A DNA stretch of 64,000 nucleotides from Prostheceraeus crozeri (GCA_907163375.1 CAJQUW010016870.1:248001-312000), one strand, 5' to 3'. Counted from the first letter of the stretch, positions 43,288 to 55,890 are shown. The notes: generated by a model from the letters alone, not told the origin. A program made the numbers and translations.

Positions 43288-43561
43288 CTTAAAGAAATTA
43301 TGAAAAACATCGATTCTTATACTGATTATCAATCTGAATTTCCAAAGCTGGAACAATTGTATAAACAGGGGAGAGATATGAAAACTTTGCTATCCGATGA
43401 TGGGCTGTGGAGGGCTGAAGTAAAAGCAATGTGTTTGAAACGTAAAAAAATATGGCATGATGAGCAAGAAATTGTAAAGGCGACTATGAAAAGTTTGTCT
43501 CAACCATTACATGAGAAGTCGAACAAAAGTGACGCAGAAGCTTTGAAGATAGCATGGACTT
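43288..43561 (+). CDS. Host split gene, visible exon 5
   Basis: The acceptor is TTTGTCTTGCAG and the donor is ACT T|GTAAGT. It enters in phase 0, as exon 4 requires, and leaves after one base, completed by exon 6. One frame is open for all 91 codons: LKEIMKNIDSYTDYQSEFPK, then EQLYKQGRDMKTLLSDDGLW and a Lys-rich helix. It continues the helical region begun in exon 4. The 18-kb gap to exon 4 is filled mostly by the Penelope array, so this intron has grown by recent insertion. Confidence 0.75.
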
Positions 43562-45028
43562 GTAAGTACTGAAGCGGTTATTCAATCATTTGGTTCATGG
43601 TTTATAATCCATAAAAGTTAACTTTGGTTTGAAAATAAATATTATCATTGAAAGACAGCAACGTAGGCCTGTATTAAAAAGATTTTATCTTTAGCTCATA
43701 TGTTCATTTAGGAAGGCCACACACATTTTTGAAATTTCAGAGAGATTCGTCAATAAGACATTCGTTCTATGAACTTCACTTTGCCTAATTTATCTTTATT
43801 CATGAAAGTTACAAGGCGCTCGACTCCTGCATGCTACATTGATTTCTACATGCTCATTATCGCTTTTTCACACTAATGAAGTTCGATACTGCTAAGCTGC
43901 TCCAATGATTTCTACAATCTTACTTATTGATGTCTTACAGATTTGTATTTAATTGCCAAATTTTAAAATAGCGAAACTGATTTCAATCATTTGACAATTC
44001 AGCTTCAATGTGATGGAAGTTAAAATTGCATTGAATATTCTTCCTCTGACATTTCGTTGTAGCATTCCGCTGTCTACTCCTTCTTCTATTGACAAATCAA
44101 AAAACTTAGTTAATGCGGTGACAAATATTGAAACTGCTAGTTTTTTGCTATGTGTCGGGTCATTGACGACACATAACATTGACGACACGGGGATTGTGTC
44201 GGATGTAACTTGGAATAAGGTTGTGAGGCATCAGGCAAGCGGGAACGGAGGGCTGAGGAGAGCTGACGCCCCCTCTAAATTTTTCAGTCGCTCTCGCAAC
44301 ACTGCCGAAATTATCAGCCAGACACATTGATCATGTGACACAATCCATCGATAGACTCTTTCAAATATATATGCGAAACAGATATTTCCTTTATATTTTA
44401 GAATTTATTTTTCATTACCATCCACGTAAATGCACATGTATCTGATGACCCTGCTTTTGACTTGTGAATGAGGTGGAGCTCAGTGCAGCGAGTTCAGAGA
44501 TGCAAAGCCCTGATCATCAATTTAAGGTCTCATAGATAGAAATTATTTCAGTTCCTCACTTTGCTAGGAGCGCGAATAACGGAACTTTTTCAATGAAGCT
44601 GTAAGAACTCATTAAGAAGGCAGAGAATCTCAATGCATCTGATGAACCGCAAAAAGCAGTCTTTCCGCGCTGCACATGCCTATGCATATCTTCAGAATTT
44701 TCAAATTGATAAGATTCCATCAAATTTGAAGAGATGAAATCCACATTTCAGGATTTTGCTGTCTAGCATTCATCAGATTGTGAGTGACTTTTGCGAGCAT
44801 GACAACCTAAGTACACGATCGAAGGACATCGCCGTCACAACTGCGTGTGCGTGATCGTGAAACTTTCCTTTAATGAAATACACTACGTCAAATAAACCAT
44901 TTAATTTCATGCTCAATGTGGCGAGCCATCAATTGTCTTTCCTAGTCAAGTCAGACTTATCCTATTATTCACACCTAAATCATAAGAATGTTGAAATAGC
45001 AAAATGTAGAAAATGTGTAAAAAATATA

Positions 45029-45105
45029 CATTATGTACATGCATGTGTATAATGTATATAATATATATACATAATTACGTATATGCATTATGTACAAGCA
45101 TATTT
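45029..45105. repeat. AT-rich palindromic low-complexity tract
   Basis: Alternating TATA/ATGTAC words (ATTATGTACATGCATG, TATATAATATATATAC, GCATTATGTACAAGC) that can pair with each other. Confidence 0.7.
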
Positions 45106-46794
45106 AATACTAGCTCTTTACAAAAGGTATTAGCGAATGAGTTGTTTAGGTCAAATTAGTGGATCCATCTACACGGTGTCGAGAAAAGAGTACAAAACCG
45201 CCCACACATGGAATATGCCGTCCCTGTTCTGATTTCTTCTCTATACAAAGGCATTCATCATATGATCGAGCGTGTACAAGCAACGACGATTAACTCGAAA
45301 CAGTCATGGATCAACCTGGATATCCTACGCAGAACAGAGAATTATGGACCTCACTGAAGTAGGTGCTCAATATAATAAACCGCCTCATGTCTTGTGATCC
45401 TAAAATATTTATTGTCCCGAATACGTGTGCAATTGGTCACAAACTCAGAACCGTGCCGTCTCAGCATTCGCCTCAAATGTTTCTCCCAGAAAAATCTTGA
45501 AGACTGAAAATCACTGCTACACGATGAACCGATTCAAGCTCAGTGAAGTTGCTTAAACGGAAGCTGTTCACCCAAATGTAACTCTCTTTACCCTACAATG
45601 GTGCTCTTGTCGCACGTAGTGGTGCGTAAATGAAAAAATCAATATAAAAATGTGACTTTATTGCGTCCTACAGTTTACTCCTATGCCAAGATGTTTTGAC
45701 TTTTTACTTTTATGGATCTTTTGAAAGAGAGTATACACTTGTCCTCCTTCATTAAGCATAGAATCTTGAGTGGTTTGTAGGGGTCTGGGGTCCCAGGAGG
45801 ACCACAATTTGTCTTCTATATTTAACTTGCTCGTTTAATCTCAAAGTTTCATTTAATGTAAATGTGTAAGTAAATGTGCAGGATTGAACATAGAAATGCT
45901 CTATGCGCTGGTATAGGGTATTCAAAAATGGCCTGTTTGTTACAAACTTGTCGACTCTCAAAAGGGCCCATTTGTGAAATGTAGGCCTGCATTATGGCTT
46001 GAAGCTGAATTGGTGCGAGAACATCACAACATTAATAAAAATAATTTTTTAATTACCTGATTACAAAGTAGATGAGTTACATTTGCAAACCTGCAAGAGA
46101 ATCTCATCATTCGTATTTTGAAAGTATTACTGATATTCATATAGCGCCTATAATGCATCATTTTGAATAGAATGAAAGAAGATCGGTTTTTTTCTCCTGA
46201 ATTGAAAGCAAAGACAATGGGAATGAAATCATGCCAAGATGACGATGTGATCATGATTTCAGCTTTCGTTTCAGCCAAGCGAGGAGTTTCATGCTTTTAT
46301 CTGAGTTGAGGTCTGTCTTTAATGGATTAAATAAGTAAAAATTATGTCGGGTGAAGCAGCACGCTATTGCTCTATATATGCCTTTTTCGTTTTGCAAATA
46401 TGCCTTTTTCGACGAAAAAGTGTCAACTAATGGATACCTGGTGTCACGAGATGCTGAACAACAATAGATAGATGATCGGCAAATGACATTTCTCTGGAAA
46501 TCTGGCCAAGGGAGTCGAATGAATATATAGTAAGCCTTCGTCCGAGTTGACAGGGAACATGCCCAATTCAGACTATCATTGCACAAGATATGAGGGACCT
46601 TCTGAACGTCAGAATTATTCGGAATGGTTAGAATGTGATATCCTAGCTCCCTTGGAAAGCGATTTAGAATTTTTTAACTTTTAAATTTATGACTTTATTT
46701 TTTTCAAATATACATGTCTTCAGTATTTTCACTTTCATTGCTTTAATTAATGAACCTAAATAGAACGTGGAAAACTTAGCTATGTGTGCATTGA

Positions 46795-47005
46795 ATGAGA
46801 TCCATGTTAATTATCTTTGCGCAGCTGCAACCAATGAATAGACATAATAAGCTCATACGCTGACAATGACAAACAATGATTCAAGGAGAACAATAACAGT
46901 TATCATATTAATTATCGAATAATTGTTTTTGATAATTGTTATTGTTTTCCTTTAATCGTTGTTTGTCATTGTCAGCGTATGAGCTTATTATGAGATCCAT
47001 GTTAA
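46795..47005. mobile_element. Small hairpin element with 16-bp direct repeats
   Basis: The word ATGAGATCCATGTTAA stands at 46795-46810 and again at 46990-47005. Between them lie two reverse-complementary arms of about 60 bp (46850-46910 and 46930-46989; for example ATAATAAGCTCATACGCTGA against TCAGCGTATGAGCTTATTAT). A 16-bp direct repeat around a hairpin suggests an insertion with target duplication, or a local inversion-duplication. Confidence 0.65.
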
Positions 47006-47857
47006 GTACAATATACAGGCACGTTATCCATGCACAATATTCAAAGCAAATGAAATTTTACTGTATGTTCAACAGTTCAAACTGTACATGTAGTTCAGAA
47101 GTGATCAAGTAACTAACAGATGGTACAAAGGTCTTATAGCATGCAATTATGGTATAAATTGTTAGTTGTTTAGGCTGGATTTGAAGCACAATGGATTTGA
47201 AGACTACATTCAACTGATGTCATCGATATTTTCGTCATGAATGGTAAAGTGCACAAAACGATGAGCTTCAAAATTTGGGCCTATATTTTGGAGTCAATGC
47301 GGACCCGTCCAGGTGTGGACGTGGAAAAGCAACCCAGTTCCCGCTCTGGTGACGACTTCGAATAATTTAATGGCAATGATGTCGTGTGTTGACGAAAAGA
47401 ACTGTAACTTCGTTTGGTTGTGCTTCTTCATATACGTAGCATGTCGAAAGCGAGTTGAACACATGCCATGGTGATTTTACTTATAAGTGACACGATGACC
47501 CGAAATCTATTCATTAATTTGAGATGTCCTTCCAATTATTGGTGCACCTTTTGTGAATAGTAAGGATAGTCTAAGCAAGGTTTTGTGTTGTAGAAAGGCA
47601 CCGGCGCACTTGAGATTATTTCATGTGATAGAAATGAAAATTTGCTCATTCAATAAAGTTAACACGGTCATAGTTTGTAGTTTAAAATCCGCAAGTCAAA
47701 GTTGTATCAAGCGATGGAGAAAAAACGCCAGAATTTGAAGCAGTCAAATTTAAATACAAAAGTTTTCCTTTTGTAAAAAGGCAACGATGCCCATACCGTG
47801 CTCTGAGAAGTGTTGATATCGGTAAGGCGATCCGTAGTCGGATTCGCTAGCTTTCTT

Positions 47858-47982
47858 GCGACTCCGAATCTAGACATGGCCTTTTTCTCTTATGACTCCC
47901 ACTCAAGACGTGGCAATTTCTGCGACTCCTATTTCGACTCCCGGTGTGGCATTTTTTGCGACTCCGACTAAAAACAATGCCT
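47858..47982. repeat. Degenerate tandem repeat, about 35-bp unit
   Basis: Four imperfect units built on GCGACTCC(N)nGTGGCATTTTT: they start near 47858, 47895, 47929 and 47959. Non-coding intron sequence. Confidence 0.6.
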
Positions 47983-48098
47983 CAATAACAAAGTCGCCCC
48001 TTCACTTGGTGTACAGTGACCCAGATCCTGTTGATTCCGATTGTCCCTTCACAGACTAAGAGCATATCTCAATTAATGGACATCCATTTGATTTTTAG

Positions 48099-48302
48099 AT
48101 AAATGTAAAGAAAAGGAGATTCTTCGGATAAACTCGGACATTGTCAAAGGAGACAAGAAAACATATCAGTCACTATTGAGAGGGAATCGAAATTCATATC
48201 AATGTCCTACTATATCCAGTCCAATTCTCATTGATTTATCAGATATTAAAAATATATTTAACATTACATGGGTTGTTGCTTCCGGTAGCAACCGTGTTGA
48301 AG
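48099..48302 (+). CDS. Host split gene, visible exon 6
   Basis: The acceptor is CATTTGATTTTTAG and the donor is GAAG|GTAAGG. The first two bases complete a Tyr codon with exon 5 and the last base starts an Asp codon completed by exon 7. It encodes YKCKEKEILRINSDIVKGDK, then YQCPTISSPILIDLSDIKNI and FNITWVVASGSNRVE. Hydrophobic beta-type segments replace the helices of exons 4-5, so a new domain begins here. Confidence 0.75.
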
Positions 48303-48411
48303 GTAAGGTACACTCTCGGCTACAATGCATTTACCATCGAAATGCGACATTTTGAAAAAAACCGATGACATGAATGCACAAAAATGTCTCAATTTAGAAT
48401 TTTATTTTCAG

Positions 48412-48554
48412 ATCCACTTGGCTCATTAATCGGCTTGACTATTTTTGCTGGGTCTCCAAAGAGTAGGCCTAATGCTGACGAAATAAACTATGAAACTTTA
48501 TATCCAATGCTCGAATACCCAAATAAAAACGAAAACAGAATCCTCCAAAAAAAG
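48412..48554 (+). CDS. Host split gene, visible exon 7
   Basis: The acceptor is TTTATTTTCAG and the donor is AAAAAG|GTATGA. It is 109 bp after exon 6, in matching phase, and leaves in phase 0. It encodes DPLGSLIGLTIFAGSPKSRP, then NADEINYETLYPMLEYPNKN and ENRILQKK. No family motif recognised. Confidence 0.75.
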
Positions 48555-48642
48555 GTATGAAAGATAAGCAAATTATAATAATTGGAAATCAATTGAAATC
48601 ACAATTCTATTAAGAAGAATTTATTCATTAACATACTTCCAG

Positions 48643-48714
48643 ACTTTTTCTCATCAAATACAGAAGAAGATGTACCCAAGTGGACTTGTAATAAGGAGAA
48701 AGGTTGATATGCCG
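48643..48714 (+). CDS. Host split gene, visible exon 8
   Basis: The acceptor is ACATACTTCCAG and the donor is CCG|GTGAGT. It has 24 codons (TFSHQIQKKMYPSGLVIRRK, VDMP), phase 0 at both ends, matching exon 7. The donor shows that the gene continues downstream, but I could not find the next exon. Confidence 0.7.
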
Positions 48715-51700
48715 GTGAGTGTTTTTAAATTGAACATCTGTTTTACATTTCATTCGACAAGTTCTCCCTAATTTTAGTCAATCAGGTCGCTTTTTATGGT
48801 TAGAGTTTTTCACTATTAGGAATAATTGACGAGGTTGCGAATCAATGCAACTTGGGCATGAGATTTTTGCTCAAGTACCATCCATACAACAGGTAAGGCC
48901 CAAGAGATGCTCGCCTAGCTGTTGAAGCAGTCACATGTTCAGAGAAAGCTTCGTCAATCAAGCTGAGTTTTTAGTTTGCAGCTTGTCATAGGCAACCCAG
49001 ACTAAGGCTATGGCAAGTTTCTATGGAGGTCAACTGCTTTCTTGTGCATCAAGGGGATATAAACACTTAGTCGCATTGTAATTTATTGCTGTCAATGTAG
49101 ACCGTCAGCTACCAAATGAAATTAATGTCTCTACGAAACCTACTCATCAAAAGTAACTAACTTTTCTTCCAAACTTTAAAAAAATAACTAACTTTTCGAT
49201 ATCTGCTGCTTCAATTTATATTTGGTCTTGGCAAAATTGCTGGAATAAAGGAATTGAAATTATTCAGTTAGGTCTAGAAGTGATTAAAAATGGGCAGCAT
49301 GTGGTGCTTTACTAAAATCAAGTTTCTAGTATCAATTGAATGGCTGTTTGCCAAAGGGACAAAAATGACTTTTTCAACGCTATGTCTGAGTTAAAACAAC
49401 GTTCTAAAGCTGATTTCAAACCGTACTTTTTGTGCATTTTTTGGAGACATTATATTCAAATAGTCTCACACGCTATAATAATCTGGCATGTCAGTAAAAC
49501 ATCGTTTTTTGACCTTCATTAAAACACATCTTTTAGACCATGCTTTCAAGCCTATATGCATGAATATCCGCTCTAGACCGCATTGCAAACATTTGTGATA
49601 GAAGGTTTCAAAACAAGTTTGTGGATTCCCTCAAATGCAACTAGCTGCATGAGTTGCAGCAATTGCATCAACTTGCCATGAGAGGACTCCTGGTGCCTGT
49701 TTCATAAAATAAATCAGCGTGGAAAACTTTTTGCGTTTCATAAAAATGAACATAAAGCAGTGATGAATAAGATAAAGATTTAGATCAGTGAGTCGAAATC
49801 AGCTACCTTTCACAAAAATAAATATTAAGCAATGATTTACAACAGTCCCACACTGCTTAAAATCAGTATTTGAAGCATCCTGGAGAGGAATTGCGGTCCC
49901 AAAAAAGTTTCAGCAACGCGCAAAATTTGAAAATATGGGAATTCACTGATAGAAATGCTAAAATTTTTGTCTACTTCTTGAGCTTGATAGATACGTCAAT
50001 GAGCATCGTAATGCGTGAGAAGGTTGTAGAAACTCAAAGTATCAGAGAAATTATTGCAAATATAACTTGAAAATAGGAAAATGACTTTTGATTTTCAATC
50101 ATGCCGTCAGTAGCCAATTATTTTTCCGAATGGCAAATTTGAAAACTGTTTTTTGATAAATTCTTCCTTTGAAGAGTAGCAACAGCAAAATTATGATGTG
50201 TTGTTTCGATTTATTTCGTGCAATGAAGTGGAGAAGATATCCGTCATTCAAAGTTGAGTCATGAAATCACTTCGCTATTAAAGGGCGTTCAGATATTGAC
50301 TTTTGCATCTTCGATAACAATTTGAAAAATAGGTATGGGTAGTCGCACAAATGAAAGCCGGAAGTATTTTCGACTCATAATTTTTCCACCAAAAACTAAC
50401 ATAGTCATCGGAAAGACTGAAACAAGCACAAAACTCAAGCGAATTCTTTCAGCAAAATGCAACGAAATGCAGCCAAACTTAAGTTGCAAGCATAAAGTAA
50501 GTCATATATTGGTAGAGTGTCGACTAAAAAATGTCAGCATACAGTGAAAATTTTCATATCAAAAGATTCCGTTTTTGCGCTCCTATTGTCTAAAAAATTG
50601 AGTCAATTCCACGCTAATTTCTTCAAAACTGTAAACATTTGCATGTCTCATATGTTGGTATTGGGTCACAACTCGAGTTCATTTGATAAATTCGAGACTG
50701 CATGCACATTGGGGATTTGATTTATACTCAGTTGCTACTATGCTTACTCTATGGTTTCAAGAAGCCTCGTACATCTTATCATGCTTCTTTAAAATCCATA
50801 GAAAGCTCTGTCCTACAGGGCCCACACAAGATAACCGATTTAATTAAATTTCGCATTTTCAGACTCGCAGGTGGTCACAACTTCTGTTCCTCATTGCAGA
50901 AAATTCCGTAGAGCTACATCAATGCTCCACGATACCTCATTCACCTTCATAGCAAGCTTCATCAAATTTCAAATATACTACATAGTACTATTTTGCTTGC
51001 GAATAAATATCCATAATTGTTTTTCACTCAATCACACTGATGCTCTCAATCAGTGGTCCGAAATCTTTACGTAAGGCTATCGGTAGCACTGATTAATTTT
51101 GACTGCTTAATTTTCAGTCGGAAAATTAATTGAATCGCAAATTAAAGCAGTGCTTTATATTTCATCGTTGAAAATGTCACAGATATATAGTATATCAAAC
51201 TGTTTAATTATATGAAACAGATCCTTGATGCGAGCTGTGTGCATATGATATGACATCGAAAAACAGGAATTGTGATTCTCGCCTGAATGAAATGCCGAAA
51301 TCTTATGATGCTTCAAACTCTATAGGCGCCCGGACTAAATTACCAAAACCAGGGACGCATTACTTTGAACTCTGCAGTCAAGGCATTAAGCACAGTTATT
51401 TTAAATCAAGATATGACATTTTAAAGAAGCAAAGAAAGTTAAATTATTCCATCGACGCCCTTTTTCAAACCGTCCTTTTCTTTGCTGACTACAACATGAT
51501 TATGGCATTCACGTCATTGATGATGGGTTTGGGTTTATAGTTAATGCATGCACAACGGCGTGTACATTCAGATTCACTTTCAGGGATCAATTGGATTTGT
51601 TTTAATTGCCGCCTCAAAGGATTCCAGAGGGACTGCGAGAAAAGTGACTCTTTGCGGATTAGAAGTGTATGGTTTTGTTTGCACAAACAAACGGGTCGAC

Positions 51701-52190
51701 TTGTAAAATGGTGACGCTCCATGGGAAACCGGTGCTTGAGATTCTTTGGAGCAGAAGAGAACAATCGAGTATATTCATGAATGCTGATATTATCATGTGT
51801 TACCAACTTCCTAAATAAAATGATTTACAAATTTCTCATTGCTTTGAAACAAGCTTGATGATGGAAAATAAGAATCTCGAATCCGAAGTTTTATTTGTCA
51901 AAAATCGAAAACATCAGACGATTTTTTTGCATTATCATTATCAAGGCCAAATTTGCAAAGTACTAATAGAATGTCTATGATAAAGGGGTAACACTATGTC
52001 ACATCAGTTCAGCGCTCCATTTCCTCGCTGATTCGTGCGATAATAGGCTTCACAGGACGTTTTTCTGCGTAAGATCGTCAATCTCAACGGTAATGTGGTA
52101 CTCTGCCACGTTAATGTGGAATCACTCAAACGTGTTACCCAATGTATGTTGTGTAAATTTAGCCTGACGACGTATGCATGCAAGTAGAAA
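48715..52190. other. No gene recognised
   Basis: AT-rich DNA following exon 8. Family R2 has a copy at 50505-50760. Short frames at 50335-50500 and 51250-51540 look protein-like but have no recognisable motif and no matching splice phase. Confidence 0.45.
50505..50760. repeat. Dispersed repeat family R2, copy b
   Basis: Matches two blocks of 39770-40560 in the same order and orientation, here closer together. No terminal structure seen. Confidence 0.65.
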
Positions 52191-52192
52191 AG

Positions 52193-52300
52193 AATCCTCC
52201 CAACTGCGCACAGCGCTCCCCCCTCTGGAGCGTGAGATGGGTTGTTGTGGTTCTGGGCTGACCGTCCGTGTGTGTCGTGGTCGACCGTCGTAGTTGTTCT
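52193..52300 (-). repeat. GC-rich dispersed repeat, copy 2
   Basis: The reverse complement ends in CGCTGTGCGCAGTTGGGAGG like the copy at 6110-6219. It also shares CGACCACGAC and CGGACGG words in the same order. In the minus frame it reads ALCAVGRILFYL. It is embedded in a 198-codon minus-strand frame (52004-52597) that has a His/Thr-rich, GT-repeat-derived middle and no recognised domain. Confidence 0.6.
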
Positions 52301-52853
52301 TGGGCGGCGGTCTATGTTTTTGGTGTGTAGGAGTGTTTGTAGGTGTGTTTTGTGTTTAGATTTGGCTTTCTGATGAAATTCTGCCTCGACCTGTTGAATT
52401 TCATGGGTGTAGGTGTGGTCTAGGTGGGTTTTTGAGTGAGACAATGGCTGTAGTGGAAATGCACGCATGAATAAAAATGCAGACTGGAGGGCTAGAATAT
52501 CATCATCCAAGACAATTTTGTCATTACTTATAAGTCTATAGGATCTTATGACTGTTTCATCATGTTTACACATGTGAATTCCCAAATACGTAGGCATTTC
52601 ATCTGATGCCTCGAATTAGTGCCATTTACTCAAGATTTCTCATCGTCAGATTAAAAAAAAACAGTTCTTCATATGAAATTTGCTCTTTAGTTTACAAATT
52701 CAAGTATAGAAAACATATCAAAGACTAAAAGAAGGCATGCAGGTGAAACTTAAATACAAACATAAATTCTACAAAATTGCTTGAAGTTCACTTTTTCTCT
52801 AACTTCCTCTTTCTTCGTTCTAGCACTTTCTTCCGATTTTCAGCAGAAAGAGA

Positions 52854-53052
52854 TGTGACGTGTTTAGATATCTATTAATTTCATATCATTGGATCATTAG
52901 ATTATTCATGAACATTAGATCTCAATACTATGTTCTATGATTTGAAATGATATCCATAACATGATTTGTACTTGAGTTGATCGAGTGGAATAAATGGAGC
53001 TGTAAAGACGCTCGTCTTGCCTAAATCCAGAATCAATACTAAGATCATTAGA
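52854..53052 (+). repeat. 5' LTR of the fossil
   Basis: 199 bp, begins TGTGACGTG, followed by the primer-binding-like site. Confidence 0.85.
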
Positions 53053-53199
53053 TGGTGTCAGAAGTGGGATGAACTATAGTAGGCAAAACGAGCGTCTTTA
53101 CAGCTCCATTTATTCCACTCGATCAACTCAAGTACAAATCATGTTATGGATATCAATTCAACTATGGGATATTAACCAGCCGAAATGTTATACAACACA

Positions 53200-53882
53200 T
53201 AAAATCTATTTTTGCAAGGTATGGCATACCAGAGAAATTCATTACTGATAATGGTCCATAGTTTTCTAGCCATGATTTTGCTAATTTTGCGAAGGAATGG
53301 AAGTTTCGACACTCTACGTCAAGTCCAATTTACAGCAAATCCAACGGTAAGTCTGAAAACGCAGTAAAAACTCTAAAATTATTGTTTAAAATGAATTTCG
53401 AAGCGAATCATGATGTATACTTAGCGCTACTTGATTGGAGAAACACGCCATCGGAAGGCATTGGAACAAGTCCAACACAAAGGTTATTTGGCAGACGAAC
53501 TCGAACTCTCATTCCAACTAAGGCAAGTAATTACATGTACAAACATATGCAAAATCATGAATGCAAGAAAAGAATTATTGAAAGGAAAGCGAAACAAGCT
53601 AAATATTTCAATAGGCAAGTGAAGCCGTTGCAAATTGTTACACCAGGAGAAGTAATAAGAATGAGACTACCTGGAACAAATACATGGACAAAAGGAATTT
53701 GTTTGAGGAAGATTAACAGAAGATCATATGAAGTTCAAGTAGAAGGCAAGAAGTACAGACGAAACCGCCGACATCTTCTAAAGACAGATGAGTCTCCTCC
53801 AGAACCGTATACGGACTTTGATGCTGATTATGATGTACATCAGGAAAGGTCTAGTAGTGATAGTCCTTTACCATTGTTATGA
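53200..53882 (+). pseudogene. Integrase remnant of the LTR fossil
   Basis: The translation shows integrase-core features (FARYGIPEKFITDNG, then FAKEWKFRHSTSSPIYSKSN and ALLDWRNTP) and a C-terminal region (GEVIRMRLPGTNTWTKGI, then YEVQVEGKKYRRNRRHL) typical of Ty3/Gypsy-type integrases. Only this part of pol is recognisable. Treated as a fossil. Confidence 0.8.
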
Positions 53883-53974
53883 CGTTCTAGGAGAATCAGG
53901 CGGAAACCTGACTTTTATGGGAATCCAATATCCCATTAATTTTTGCTTTTTTATTTTTTATAAAAAAGAAAGGA

Positions 53975-54173
53975 TGTGACGTGTTTAGATATCTATTTAT
54001 TTCATATCACTGGATCATTAGATTATTCATGAACATTAGATCTCAATACTATGTTCTATGATTTGAATTGATATCCATAACATGATTTGTACTTGAGTTG
54101 ATCGAGTGGAATAAATGGAGCTGTAAAGACGCTCGTCTTGCCTAAATCTAGAATCAATACCAAGATCATTGCA
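53975..54173 (+). repeat. 3' LTR of the fossil
   Basis: 199 bp, TGTGACG..ATTGCA, followed by the AGAGA target duplication. Confidence 0.85.
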
Positions 54174-55890
54174 AGAGAGTCAGCACTGCGAATTGCCATG
54201 CCTTTCATGAAGCAGTTAGTGAGACGTCGACAAACAGTATTTGCCACAGGTAGATCACAACACAAAGTGTCACCATGTAATTGCAGCGCCACTGTGATTC
54301 TATTCGCACAACACGGACTTGTAAGAGAGCGAAAGAAGGCATATGCAATCACGGAAAACTGAAACAAATCAGTTGATGGAAATTTCAATTTTCCTCTGCT
54401 CACCAAATGTGTAAATTCCGAATCGTCTTCTGAAAAGTGAAAGTCTGCGGTTTCTGAGCGATTCGACAAACTCTGTTTGTACGTAATGTAGCCGCAAATA
54501 TAGAATAATGTACATCTTTCTTGTGTGCTCACATCGTCTGCTTCAGTCACGGACGCATCCAAATTTTCTAGCTCCTGATTAGTGAACTCAGAAGTGCAAC
54601 ACGAAGAACCAGGCTGTGTCGAGACATCATCGTCATGCATGTCAAGCCGATCATACAGTTGCAACCGCCTGAGATGTGCAGATGACAATATTTGTTCGTA
54701 TGAAATATAGTAGTTGCCGCCGCTCAATTGGCGATATATTCCGAACTCACTTTCAACATTGTCCGTTTGAAAGATACCAAATAATACTGCATGCAGAGTC
54801 TTTCAGAAGTTGACGTCCCATACTAGCCAATCCATGAAATGTCTGAATGAAAGCATCACTTGTTTGGCTTGTTAGAGACTTTTTCGGGTGCCTTTTACTT
54901 CTCCTGGCATTTTCCGGATTGTTTCGGCTGCGTCTTTCATCAATTCAAATCTTTTGTCAGATTCATGTCTGAATGGCAAGCGATCCTCATCATTTCGGAG
55001 AAGATGAAGCTGTGGATTTTTGCAGTTCAAGAGCTTCCTTAAGCGCAAGAAAAAAGAAAGAAATTCTGCTGTTTCCTTCTTACCATCCATTATCAGAGCC
55101 GCTATTCTCTTTTCGTCAAACACGTCGAGAACAAGTGACACTTTCTGCAGTTCAAGATTCGACTGATAGCAAGATTGATGCTTTAAGTTCGTGCGACGAA
55201 CAACTTGAGAAATTTCCTTGTTGAACAGATCAGTTATGTCACTCCATCGCCCTACAATTGTTCGATCGGGAAACTCAAGTTGTATTTCTTTTGTTTTCTC
55301 TGAAATCCAGTTATTCCGGATGCATTTTAAAATGTGCACAGTATCGTGTAGCAAAAAGATTCTGGCTTCAGCAATGCATGGATTTTGACCAACCCAGGGC
55401 TAATCAGAATTCGATTGAAATCGCTTGCAACAATTTCTGTTAACCGTTGCATTGTCGCATATAAGAGTCAATATTTTGCCGCCGCAATCGTGAACGATTT
55501 TCATCAGATAACAGAGCTGCTGATGCAAAAATTCTCCGGTCAAACTGTATGCTGGTATAAGACGCACAACAAAGCATTCCGATGTCAGAATTGGCTTTAG
55601 CATGATGGCTAGAACTGTACGAGCAGTCTTTCCGGGAACATCTTCAGCTTCACCAACTATGTGACCACCACGGAAACGCAGCAATGGTTTGATGTAGATT
55701 TCATCAAATAGAACACAGCATTGTTTCTGTAGTCTTGAATACTTTGACAAAATTGCATTTATCACAGTTGCTGGTTCCCTAGCAGTTCCGATGCGATCGA
55801 GACCACCGAAATGCTTTTTGATCGTATCAACATGAGGAAGAGAAAGCACTGTGCGAAGACAAGCATACGCATTCCTACTTTTCAAAAACA

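Larger units (their letters stand above)
43562..48098. other. Intron 5-6
   Basis: 4.5 kb of AT-rich intron. It contains an AT-rich palindromic stretch (45029-45105), a hairpin insertion with 16-bp flanking repeats (46795-47005), and a degenerate tandem repeat (47858-47982). No gene recognised. Confidence 0.5.
52854..54173 (+). mobile_element. LTR retrotransposon fossil, Ty3/Gypsy-like, strongly shortened
   Basis: Two 199-bp LTRs (52854-53052 and 53975-54173) start TGTGACG; the right one ends in GCA. They differ at about seven positions, so the insertion is fairly recent. A 5-bp target duplication AGAGA flanks it (52849-52853 and 54174-54178). After the left LTR comes a primer-binding-like site, TGGTGTCAGAAGTGGGA, complementary to the 3' end of a leucine tRNA. 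Then follows an inverted piece of LTR (53081-53163) and part of an integrase (53200-53882). The element is broken and most of its inner region is missing. Confidence 0.85.

Noticed and set aside
50333-50498. Possible next exon of the host gene ending AAA|GTAAGT
   Set aside because: The acceptor is poor, the entry phase does not match exon 8, and the donor lies at the edge of a dispersed repeat.
52004-52597. 198-codon minus-strand frame
   Set aside because: Much of it derives from GT-rich low complexity and from the GC-rich repeat; no domain is recognised, so it was not called as a gene.
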